Below are positions 41,935 to 49,151 of a DNA stretch of 64,000 bases, piece by piece. Below the pieces are notes generated by a model. The model ran no database searches. It was not told where the DNA came from and saw nothing but the letters and a program-made list of their open reading frames with translations. Source of the DNA: Fibrobacter sp. UWB5. Lineage in GTDB: Bacteria; Fibrobacterota; Fibrobacteria; Fibrobacterales; Fibrobacteraceae. Each line of letters opens with the position of its first letter. Position 1 is the first letter of the stretch. The stretch spans positions 124,001 through 188,000 of the forward strand of contig NZ_MWQH01000002.1 in NCBI RefSeq assembly GCF_002210295.1. The letters are read 5' to 3'. The position numbers and the translations under genes are program-made.

Positions 41935-43047
41935 CTAGAGAGTGACCGTCAGTTCGACGTTCTTTACGGTGTTGATGGAGTTCATGCGCGAGTAGCGTCC
42001 CTTGACAAGCGGCAGGTTTCGGGCCTGCACGTCCGCGCTGTAGTTTGTCTTGAGGTAGTCGTAGGTCTGCACCTTGACCGTGTAGCCGTCCATGATGTAC
42101 TGGTGGTCGGTATCTGCGGCCTTGGAGAATACCTGGAGGATTGAGGCGGCGACCGAGTTGATGCCGCTGTCGTCATAGTTGACGCCGAAGCCGTCGTTCG
42201 CCTCGCCGAGCAGCGAGTAGATTTTCGTCTGGACATTGAAGCGAATCCAGTCGTCCTTGGCGATGTTGTCGATGAAGCTCGCGGGGGACTGTTCGCCCGT
42301 GCTGTCGAGAAGGACAGTCTTTCCCGCAGTCGCGCCCATGAAAAGACGCGCCTCGCCAGCGGCGACCGTATAGACGTTGATGCAGTCCGAAACGAGCGCG
42401 TCGTACTGGGACTTGGTATAGGAATCGTATTCCACGCCCTTGACCTTCTTGTGGGCGAAGCTGCCACGCGCCGAGTCCAGTGCGCAGCGGTTCGAGACGA
42501 GTGCCGCAGCGAGGTTCCCTGCTCCCGCGTGCTGGTAGAGTGCCACGCGGTCGCTGGTGCTCGCGACAAGCGCCTGGGCGAGCGCCCTGATGGAGGCGAA
42601 GTCCGTGGAGGTGTCGTTGAGTTCCAGGTGGACAATCTTGAAGTTCGCGCCGAGATAGCCGTTCCAGCCGCCGTTTCCCGTGAAAGCGGACGCGGAGGGG
42701 ATTGAGCTGTCACCGAACTTGGCGACGATGTGGTAGAAGTTGAGTTTGGCGGCTTCCGCAGCCTTTACCGCGTCAAGGGCGTCGGAGAAGGAGTCCGCGT
42801 TGATGGCGACGATTTTCGCGGGGCAGGCGTCCTGTGCGAACGCGCTCTCGACCATGCCGTAGAGCAGGGAGTCCGTGCCGAAAACTTCCGCATCCTCGGC
42901 GGATGAACATTCGAGGAAGTCGGGCGGGTTTTCCGCCTCGCTGGAGGCGGGGCCTACCAGCGCAAGCGTGTTCACGCTTGTCGTCGAGACGGTTGAAATC
43001 GCCTCGTTTATGCTTATCTTGACGATTGAGTCGATTATCTGGGCCAT
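41935..43047 (-). CDS. Tail sheath protein, DUF3383 family
   Basis: 370 residues. IDSIVKISINEAISTVST, ALVGPASSE and the C-terminal GRYSRMNSINTVKNVELTV match DUF3383 sheaths. Its presence shows a contractile tail. Confidence 0.88.
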   Translation of the reverse strand: MAQIIDSIVKISINEAISTVSTTSVNTLALVGPASSEAENPPDFLECSSAEDAEVFGTDSLLYGMVESAFAQDACPAKIVAINADSFSDALDAVKAAEAAKLNFYHIVAKFGDSSIPSASAFTGNGGWNGYLGANFKIVHLELNDTSTDFASIRALAQALVASTSDRVALYQHAGAGNLAAALVSNRCALDSARGSFAHKKVKGVEYDSYTKSQYDALVSDCINVYTVAAGEARLFMGATAGKTVLLDSTGEQSPASFIDNIAKDDWIRFNVQTKIYSLLGEANDGFGVNYDDSGINSVAASILQVFSKAADTDHQYIMDGYTVKVQTYDYLKTNYSADVQARNLPLVKGRYSRMNSINTVKNVELTVTL

Positions 43048-43055
43048 TTTGCCTC

Positions 43056-43526
43056 CTAGATGGGTTGCAGTTCCAGCGGGTGGACGGTCTCAATCCGTTC
43101 AATGCCGGAGGGTGTCTTGTCGATGAAGTTGAGCGTTGCCGTGAAGCGCCATTGGCGCACGTAGAAGTCGCCGTCGTAGGTGTCGATTTTCTCGATATTG
43201 GTGAAGTCCCAGACCGTGAAGCCGTTGTTCCGGGCGTATTCGATAAATGCGGGGAGCTGCAATTCGTTGCGAATTGCCCTGAGCGTGTCCCCGTCGCCTT
43301 CAACCTCGACGAAATGGACTGTCGCGACCTGCGAAAAACGGTAGTGGTGGTTTCCGGGCGGGGGCGTGAACTTCTCGCCATATTGGCGGACGCCGTCAAT
43401 GCCGACGGAAACGTATGTGCCGACTGGCGCGGCGCTGTTCGTCGGACTCTTGACAAACGGCGCGGAAAAATCCGCGCTGTCGTTGAAGTACTTGCAGATT
43501 GCGCCCTTGAGTTCGTCAACGGTCAT
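43056..43526 (-). CDS. Tail terminator / neck protein (LIC_12616-like)
   Basis: 156 residues from the ATG at 43526, which overlaps the stop of the preceding gene (ATGA). Beta-rich with GDTLRAIRNELQLPAFIEYARNNGFTVW as in tail terminator proteins of this phage group. It caps the tail tube below the head. Confidence 0.72.
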   Translation of the reverse strand: MTVDELKGAICKYFNDSADFSAPFVKSPTNSAAPVGTYVSVGIDGVRQYGEKFTPPPGNHHYRFSQVATVHFVEVEGDGDTLRAIRNELQLPAFIEYARNNGFTVWDFTNIEKIDTYDGDFYVRQWRFTATLNFIDKTPSGIERIETVHPLELQPI

Positions 43527-43894
43527 TGCAGTCCTTTCGGGACTTGTGCCGCAGGAACCTTGCAAGCGATATACTTCCAATGAGTAATCTTAGGAAGGTT
43601 TCCAAAGACAAGTTCATCCGTAATTTCATACCAAAAGCCTCCCTGTTTCACGTAGCCGATTGCTTCCGTCCCTTCCTGTGTTCTTGCCGCGAGCCTTTCG
43701 CTGGAGTAGATTTTGACGATGCCCGTATTCCTTCCGCCCTCCTGGTAGGCAATCGCTTCTTCGCCCGTGACGGGCTGTATCGTGCCGCGCACCGTGCGCG
43801 TCGTGAATGTCCCTTCGACCATGTTCCCGAAGCTGTCCAGCGTTGGCTTGGACATTTCGTGATAGGTGAATGTCCTAGCGAATAGGGTGGCCAC
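43523..43894 (-). CDS. Head-tail joining protein
   Basis: 123 residues from a GTG at 43894, chosen for GAGGG seven bases upstream; an ATG at 43855 is the alternative. SKPTLDSFGNMVEGTFTTRTVRGTIQP is the look of small neck proteins. It overlaps the DUF4054 gene by 20 bases and is coupled to the tail terminator. Confidence 0.65.
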   Translation of the reverse strand: MATLFARTFTYHEMSKPTLDSFGNMVEGTFTTRTVRGTIQPVTGEEAIAYQEGGRNTGIVKIYSSERLAARTQEGTEAIGYVKQGGFWYEITDELVFGNLPKITHWKYIACKVPAAQVPKGLQ

Positions 43895-44285
43895 CGCAGA
43901 ACCCTCGTAGAGGAATGCCGCCCGTGACTTGCGGACGCGGCGAATACTGTTTCTTGAGAAGGAGGAACTGTTGCCCGAAGCTGGTAGAGGAAAGCCAGCC
44001 GTCGTCGCCCTCCGATTTCGTCGAGCCGAAGGAAACGGCAATGTCGCCCTCGCGCTTGCTCGCTATGGCCCCAGCCTCGCCGTCGCTTCCACGCGCTTCC
44101 AGTGCCGCGATGTGCGCCACCATGAGCGAAAGCGCATAGACGTAGGCTTTCTTGAAGTAGCAGGCGCCTACGTGATGCGACGCGCCAAGAATCCATGCGT
44201 CGAGTCTCGGACTCTGTGCGTATTCCTGGGGCAGGTAGGCCACCAGTTCAGCCTTCTGCTTGTCGTCTATGGGAAGCGGAATCAT
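43875..44285 (-). CDS. Head-tail connector protein, DUF4054 family
   Basis: 136 residues from the ATG at 44285, overlapping the preceding stop (ATGA). HHVGACYFKKAYVYALSLMVAHI and the conserved AIASKREGDIAVSFG, TSFGQQFLLLKKQY segments match DUF4054 neck proteins. Confidence 0.82.
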   Translation of the reverse strand: MIPLPIDDKQKAELVAYLPQEYAQSPRLDAWILGASHHVGACYFKKAYVYALSLMVAHIAALEARGSDGEAGAIASKREGDIAVSFGSTKSEGDDGWLSSTSFGQQFLLLKKQYSPRPQVTGGIPLRGFCGGHPIR

Positions 44286-44641
44286 AGGGCCGTTGCTCCC
44301 TTTTGCTGTTCCTGCTGTTTCTTCTTCGCTTCTTCCCATTCGGCGTCGAACTCGTCCAGTTCAGTCCGTCTCGCGGCAGCAGCCTTCTTTACGGAGCTGT
44401 TGGGCTTCTTCTGCGTCCTTTCAATGTCGTCAACGACCTGTCGCGTGCTTGCCCTGGAAATGGCGCTCGCCGCGACGTTGGCCGTGACTTTATGCTCGAA
44501 AACGAGTTTGCCGGAATCGCGCAGCGCCCTAATGACAGGGTGGGTCTCGTCGATGCTGCCGTCCGCGACTATGTTGGAGCCGGGAAGAAGCAGGATAGAG
44601 CCGATGTGGACTGTTCGTTTCTGGTTGTTCATTACGAGCAT
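44282..44641 (-). CDS. Small head-associated protein
   Basis: 119 residues. A short beta N-terminus (TVHIGSILLLPGSNIVADGSI) and a long basic/acidic helical tail with Lys/Gln repeats. GAGG lies 8 bases before the ATG. Between capsid and DUF4054 genes; function unknown. Confidence 0.6.
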   Translation of the reverse strand: MLVMNNQKRTVHIGSILLLPGSNIVADGSIDETHPVIRALRDSGKLVFEHKVTANVAASAISRASTRQVVDDIERTQKKPNSSVKKAAAARRTELDEFDAEWEEAKKKQQEQQKGATAL

Positions 44642-44743
44642 AGTGAGAGCCTCGAAAGTGCGGAAAAAGGAAGCTCCACCGCCCCGCGCAGCAAAGCTAC
44701 GGGCGTTGCGGGGTGATGGAGCCGTTTGGGGACGGATGGATTC

Positions 44744-45661
44744 TTACAGGCCGTCGGCGTATGCGACGGCGTTGATGTTCTTGAACGCAACACCGCCGAT
44801 TCTCGCGTAGCAGGGAACCATGTAGTGCAGCGATTTCTTCTGCGGTTCATCCTGCTTGAACGGGATGGGGATGCAGCGCGTAAGGACACTGGGACTGTAC
44901 TTGTAGATAACGGCTCGCGTGGTGCCGCCTTCGCCAGCTTCGTCCAGCTTGGCACATTCTTTCCAGTTGACAAGTCCCTGGCTCGCGAAAACCTTCTTGA
45001 GGTATTCGAGGACGGTCAAGTCGCCGCCCTTCTCGTCCTTCGGGGTAGTGGACAGATAGACGAAAGCGTCGTGGGGCAACAGAACCGTGTCGGCCTTGAT
45101 GGTGCGTCTGGTGTTGTTGCGAACGGTGTCAATCATGGCCTGGAATGTGGCGATGATTTCGAGCAGCGTCTTACCCTTGATGGAAGTGCCGCCGCTTGCG
45201 CCAGTAGGCACGATTACCATCGGCACGTTGGCGTTGTTGAGGAAGCCCGTGGTGTTCGCGTCCTTGTCGCCGACAAACAGCACCTCGTCCACCTTTTCGT
45301 CAATCTTGCGACGGGCCGTTTCAGCCTCGTCACGGGAAAGGTCGATTCCGGCGGTGAGCCACTGCATGAGTTCAAATTCGCTGTAGCCGTAGGACACGCC
45401 GTATTCGCGAATGTCATTGGTCTTGAGTTCCAGCGCACGGGAAACGGGCGGCAAGTCTTCCGCATAGTCCGAAATGAGCTTGGCGACGCCCATTTCGGAA
45501 AGAACCTTGTAGGTCCAGGTGCGGAGCCACTGTCCTATTCCAGCCTGGGGAGGAATGAACGAGAGCGCGTCAAGGGACTCGCGTTCCAGTCCGTAGGTCT
45601 CGTTGATAATCTGGTTGAACAGACGGGAGAGTTTGTTCAGTTCGCTATCTTGAAAAATCAT
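44744..45661 (-). CDS. Major capsid protein, DUF2184 family
   Basis: 305 residues. Segments GIGQWLRTWTYKVLSEMGVAKL, RALELKTNDIREYGVSYGYS and the C-terminal MVPCYARIGGVAFKNINAVAYADG match DUF2184, an HK97-fold capsid group of KPP10-like myoviruses. Strong AAAGGAG ribosome site. Confidence 0.9.
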   Translation of the reverse strand: MIFQDSELNKLSRLFNQIINETYGLERESLDALSFIPPQAGIGQWLRTWTYKVLSEMGVAKLISDYAEDLPPVSRALELKTNDIREYGVSYGYSEFELMQWLTAGIDLSRDEAETARRKIDEKVDEVLFVGDKDANTTGFLNNANVPMVIVPTGASGGTSIKGKTLLEIIATFQAMIDTVRNNTRRTIKADTVLLPHDAFVYLSTTPKDEKGGDLTVLEYLKKVFASQGLVNWKECAKLDEAGEGGTTRAVIYKYSPSVLTRCIPIPFKQDEPQKKSLHYMVPCYARIGGVAFKNINAVAYADGL

Positions 45662-45673
45662 GCCTGTTCTCCT

Positions 45674-46441
45674 TTATGCGATTTCCAGTTCAGCGAGTCC
45701 GCCGTCGGCAGCGTCGCTCTTGAAGGTTCCGCCGACGATTGCCGTGCCGTCGGTCGAAGTGGCCGTGAAAGCGTTGTTTGTGTTGTTGACGTAGGCGGCA
45801 TCCCCGGAAACGACCTCGCCGAGAACGCGAACCCAGATGCGCCCCTTCTTGAGCACATTGACTGTCATTCCCGCCTTGTAGGAGTCGTTGAACATCGTTC
45901 TTTGGGCGATGCCGATGAACACGCCAGCGGACTCTGCGGAGGCGCCAGCAGTGACCTGGTTTACGTCGCCGCCAAAGCCGCAGTCCTCGCTATATTCGGC
46001 GCTGAACACGTCGGCGTTGGCTTCCGCGCCAGCAGTCTTTGCCGTTATCGTGAGCTTGGTTTCGCTCGCCTCGGCGCTGTAGTCGCTTTCGCTGTCCCAG
46101 GCGCTTGCAAGGGCCGTGAGAAGGGATGCAACGGTGGATTCGCTGGTGACGTTCGCCGTGGCTACGGTTTCGCCATCAACCTTGACCGAGACGGTGCCGG
46201 TGCTTGCCGTGGTCATTACGGGTTCGAGTTCGAGAACACGGGCTACGGCCTCGCTGCCTGCTGGCTGGTTGACATAGACCTTTCCAGCTTCGCCAGCGAC
46301 ACCTTTCTTTGCCCAGAGCGCAAATCCGCCCTCGCTGTCCTTATCTTCTTGGAGGATGCCAGTCTCGATGGAGTGCGTTACGAACGGGAACGCAAGACCG
46401 GGGGCAGCAATAGCCCCGAACGGGGTAGTTTCAAATGCCAT
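45674..46441 (-). CDS. Capsid cement/decoration protein (Gp24-like)
   Basis: 255 residues, beta-rich. The N- and C-terminal thirds (ALWAKKGVAGEAG, GIAQRTMFNDSYKAGMTVNVLKKG) match the structural cement proteins next to DUF2184 capsids. A Ser/Thr-rich insert of about 90 residues in the middle looks like an extra Ig-like surface domain. Confidence 0.75.
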   Translation of the reverse strand: MAFETTPFGAIAAPGLAFPFVTHSIETGILQEDKDSEGGFALWAKKGVAGEAGKVYVNQPAGSEAVARVLELEPVMTTASTGTVSVKVDGETVATANVTSESTVASLLTALASAWDSESDYSAEASETKLTITAKTAGAEANADVFSAEYSEDCGFGGDVNQVTAGASAESAGVFIGIAQRTMFNDSYKAGMTVNVLKKGRIWVRVLGEVVSGDAAYVNNTNNAFTATSTDGTAIVGGTFKSDAADGGLAELEIA

Positions 46442-46444
46442 GGT

Positions 46445-46975
46445 CTAGCCCTCCTTCTTGATGGATGCGGAGTTGATTTTCTCGTTCATGGCATTGAAAG
46501 CCGCGTCGGTGTCGAGAGCGTCGTTGAGCTTTTCCATGCTGGGAGCGAACGGGGAACTTTTCTGTGCGGAGTCGCCGAGCTTCTGCATGGCGGCTTCGTA
46601 GGCGCCCTGGAGGTAGTCGGCGCTCTTTCCGTCAAGCACCATTTCGGGGTAGGCTTTCTTGATGAAGGCTCCCTTGATGGCTTCCACGGAATCCTGGGCC
46701 TTAATGTCGATGCCGAGCTTCTGCGCCTTGGCGATAAAGGCGACCTTCTCGTCAACGAGACGGGCGATTTCCTTTTCGTCCTTGAGCGATGCCTTGAGCT
46801 GGTCGCGTTCGGTGATGGCTGCATCCCTGGCTGCGGTCATGGCGTCAAGCTGGGATTTGAGGGCCTTGTTGGATTCGATTGCGCTGTCACGCGCCTTTTC
46901 AGTCTCGTGGAGCGTGTAGATGACCTTTTCATCGGCCTCGTATTCCGCACCGTCGATAATGAATTTTCTACCCAT
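46445..46975 (-). CDS. Nested scaffold protein from an internal start
   Basis: 176 residues, in frame with the protease gene. The ATG at 46975 (MGRKFIIDGAEYEADEK) has a strong GGAGAA ribosome site 8 bases upstream inside the protease coding region. This recalls lambda C/Nu3, where the scaffold is also made separately from an internal start. Confidence 0.75.
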   Translation of the reverse strand: MGRKFIIDGAEYEADEKVIYTLHETEKARDSAIESNKALKSQLDAMTAARDAAITERDQLKASLKDEKEIARLVDEKVAFIAKAQKLGIDIKAQDSVEAIKGAFIKKAYPEMVLDGKSADYLQGAYEAAMQKLGDSAQKSSPFAPSMEKLNDALDTDAAFNAMNEKINSASIKKEG

Positions 46976-47563
46976 GGTGTTTTCTCCTGCCCGTTGGCGG
47001 GCGTTTTCGTTGTCGCAAAAGATTCGGTCGAAGTCGGAGCTGTCGCCGATTCTGAAACGCACACCGTCCCCAGCGCGTCCCTCGCGTACAAGCGCGATAT
47101 GGTTGCAGCGGATATTCTTCATCACCTCGTCGTAATCGACGCCCTGCCAGTTGCCGCTGTCCTTGTAGAGTTCGGCATCGTAGCCGCATGAAACGGCGCG
47201 GACATGGCCATCAAGCATTTCCCTGATGGCGTCGGCATCCGTGATTGTCATTGTGACATAGGCGTTCAGCCCGTCCCAGCTTGCGTCGTTGGCGGTGAAT
47301 CCGACCTGGAGCTTCTTCGCGTTCTCCGGGGAAACGTCCTCCATCGGGTGGAGCAGGGTGACGGGCTTGCAGTTGAGTGTTGAAATGCTGTCTTGAGCAG
47401 AAACTTCCGTGACCGGGCGCAGCCTGCGCTTCAAACCTTCGGCTGTTCTGTAGCTGAACACGCCAGCACCAGTGACGCGGATTTTGCCCGTGAGATACCC
47501 TTCGGGGGTACGGGTGAAAACCGTCTGGTCGAAGTCCTTATAGTCGCGGAACGATTCGTTCAT
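46445..47563 (-). CDS. Prohead protease fused to scaffold, DUF2213 family
   Basis: 372 residues. The protease part (about 1-195) has NCKPVTLLHPMEDVSPENAKKLQVGF and VRAVSCGYDAELY, typical DUF2213 motifs. The rest is a coiled-coil scaffold (about 197-372). First gene of the leftward head-tail operon. Confidence 0.88.
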   Translation of the reverse strand: MNESFRDYKDFDQTVFTRTPEGYLTGKIRVTGAGVFSYRTAEGLKRRLRPVTEVSAQDSISTLNCKPVTLLHPMEDVSPENAKKLQVGFTANDASWDGLNAYVTMTITDADAIREMLDGHVRAVSCGYDAELYKDSGNWQGVDYDEVMKNIRCNHIALVREGRAGDGVRFRIGDSSDFDRIFCDNENARQRAGENTMGRKFIIDGAEYEADEKVIYTLHETEKARDSAIESNKALKSQLDAMTAARDAAITERDQLKASLKDEKEIARLVDEKVAFIAKAQKLGIDIKAQDSVEAIKGAFIKKAYPEMVLDGKSADYLQGAYEAAMQKLGDSAQKSSPFAPSMEKLNDALDTDAAFNAMNEKINSASIKKEG

Positions 47564-47718
47564 GTCGCCAAAACTAGCGGCAGGAACGCTCTACAAGGCG
47601 TTTTCGCCTAAAGGCTTATAAACAGCCCCAAAAACACCAAAAAACGCGCTACAAGCGCGGTATGGAAGAAATCGGATAGATTGGAAAAGTCTTATATTGT
47701 TTTTGAACGAGGTAAGCC

Positions 47719-48102
47719 ATGCTGACGGAAAACTATAAGGACCACTGGGTCGCAAAGTTCATCGACTACGATTTTCCATTGACGGAAAAGCAGTATCGGA
47801 TATTCTGTCACGGCTTTAATGCTGACTGGGACCATCGCTACGAATCCATTTCCGTGGACGGTTGGCATTACGTTTATCGTTCGGGCTTTTGGCTTGAAAA
47901 AATCCGCTATGTCAAACAGAAGGACGGAATGTACCATATAACGGAACACTACGTCAAAGACTCGAAAGAGTCCGGCTTAGGTCAAACATGGCTTGAGGAA
48001 GTGCTATTCCACGGTGCCTGGGAAGAACCCCTGTTCACGGCAGAGGAAATCGAGGCTCATTTGAAGAAGTGGGAAGAAAACAAAAAAGCCCAGTCGAAAT
48101 GA
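47719..48102 (+). CDS. Moron-like protein, unknown function
   Basis: 127 residues, aromatic-rich (DGWHYVYRSGFWLEKIRYV), no signal peptide. ACGAGG lies 7 bases upstream of the ATG. Rightward gene just upstream of the leftward head operon. No family recognised. Confidence 0.6.
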   Translation: MLTENYKDHWVAKFIDYDFPLTEKQYRIFCHGFNADWDHRYESISVDGWHYVYRSGFWLEKIRYVKQKDGMYHITEHYVKDSKESGLGQTWLEEVLFHGAWEEPLFTAEEIEAHLKKWEENKKAQSK

Positions 48103-48123
48103 CCGGGCGATGATTGGGGAAAA

Positions 48124-48582
48124 TTATTTGCTTGGCAAGTTCATCGGGTATTGGTACATACATTCCTTTATGCGACCATCCTCAATATCTTTTGTAAAGT
48201 CCTTTAATTTATAATCCATTTTCTTGTGCCATAAATCAAAGGCGTAGGTGTAAGCATATTTTCCTTGGAAGAAGAATACTCTTACCTCAACGGCTCTCCC
48301 AAGGTCTCCAACTTTCGGAGAATTGCATATCATGAACCATGCAGCCTTGTTTCTTGCAGGTTCCCAGCATTTATCACTCGTCGTGAACTGTTCCGATTTC
48401 GGGTTGAAAGAAACGGAACAAACATCACTCTCGAATGTGTAAGTTGATGAGTTTTTATTTATTGACGCGCTGCTTTTGCCAAACAACTTGATTCCCGTAA
48501 AAACGAGAAGTGTAATTACTGTTATCGTAACGAGTGTGAGAATCCAGAGCTTTGTCGGCGTAAGTTTTGTGTTTGGTTCCAT
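48124..48582 (-). CDS. Membrane-anchored protein, unknown function
   Basis: 152 residues with a single N-terminal transmembrane helix (LWILTLVTITVITLLVFTGI) and an extracytoplasmic domain containing four cysteines. Convergent with 47719-48102. Possibly a superinfection-related or conversion protein; no evidence beyond topology. Confidence 0.6.
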   Translation of the reverse strand: MEPNTKLTPTKLWILTLVTITVITLLVFTGIKLFGKSSASINKNSSTYTFESDVCSVSFNPKSEQFTTSDKCWEPARNKAAWFMICNSPKVGDLGRAVEVRVFFFQGKYAYTYAFDLWHKKMDYKLKDFTKDIEDGRIKECMYQYPMNLPSK

Positions 48583-48666
48583 ATCCTAAATATAACCTCA
48601 AAGAACCGGTTCTCTATTATGCCAAATAAAGGCAAGGTCATTTTGCGGGTTTATCCGCTATGAGAT

Positions 48667-48864
48667 TTAGCGCATTAGCTCCCTATACAGGGTCACGCTG
48701 GCCCTCCACCAGGTCTGCCAACAGACGAAAATGTCGTTGAAGCCATTTTCCTTTATGTGCTTGTAGTTCCTTACGAAAAAGAACGCTGCAAACACGATGC
48801 AGAGCTTTATGAAAAGAAGGATGCGGAGCATCCAGACCATAAGCCAAATTTTGTATTCGTTCAT
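48667..48864 (-). CDS. Small membrane protein
   Basis: 65 residues from the ATG at 48864 (MNEYKIWLMVWMLRILLFIK...). One long hydrophobic segment, then a basic and tryptophan-rich tail. Longer frames upstream run into the regulatory region and are unlikely. Could be a holin but there is no lysis partner. Confidence 0.45.
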   Translation of the reverse strand: MNEYKIWLMVWMLRILLFIKLCIVFAAFFFVRNYKHIKENGFNDIFVCWQTWWRASVTLYRELMR

Positions 48865-49151
48865 AATGGGACGTAAGCTAGTAAAAAGTTGGCTCCTAGC
48901 GTGCAAACAGTTGTTGCTTAATGAATGAATAAAACCTAATTTGGTTAGGTTTAATAAGTGTTTTTTTACAAAAAAAGCTCTCTTTGACATTTTGTGACTT
49001 GAAATTGAATATAAATTGAAAAAAATCAAAGAAAATTCAAAAAAATCATGAATGTGTTAAACAGAAAAATTCTATCTATAACGGCGAACCCCAAGTGCTG
49101 CTTGGGTTCCGGTCAATTCGTGCCCCTTTTGTCCCTGTAAGGTGTTTTTAA
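48865..49151. promoter_or_regulatory. Control region ahead of the helicase / restriction-modification block
   Basis: AT-rich, 287 bases. Contains ACCTAA-TTTGG-TTAGGT (48934-48950) followed by TTTAAT, the third copy of the promoter-spacer palindrome. Further right are ATTGAATATAAATTG (about 49004) and a hairpin GAACCCAAG/CTTGGGTTC (about 49084-49111). Confidence 0.55.

Noticed and set aside
44726-47191. 821-residue plus-strand protein
   Set aside because: Antisense shadow of the capsid, cement and protease genes.
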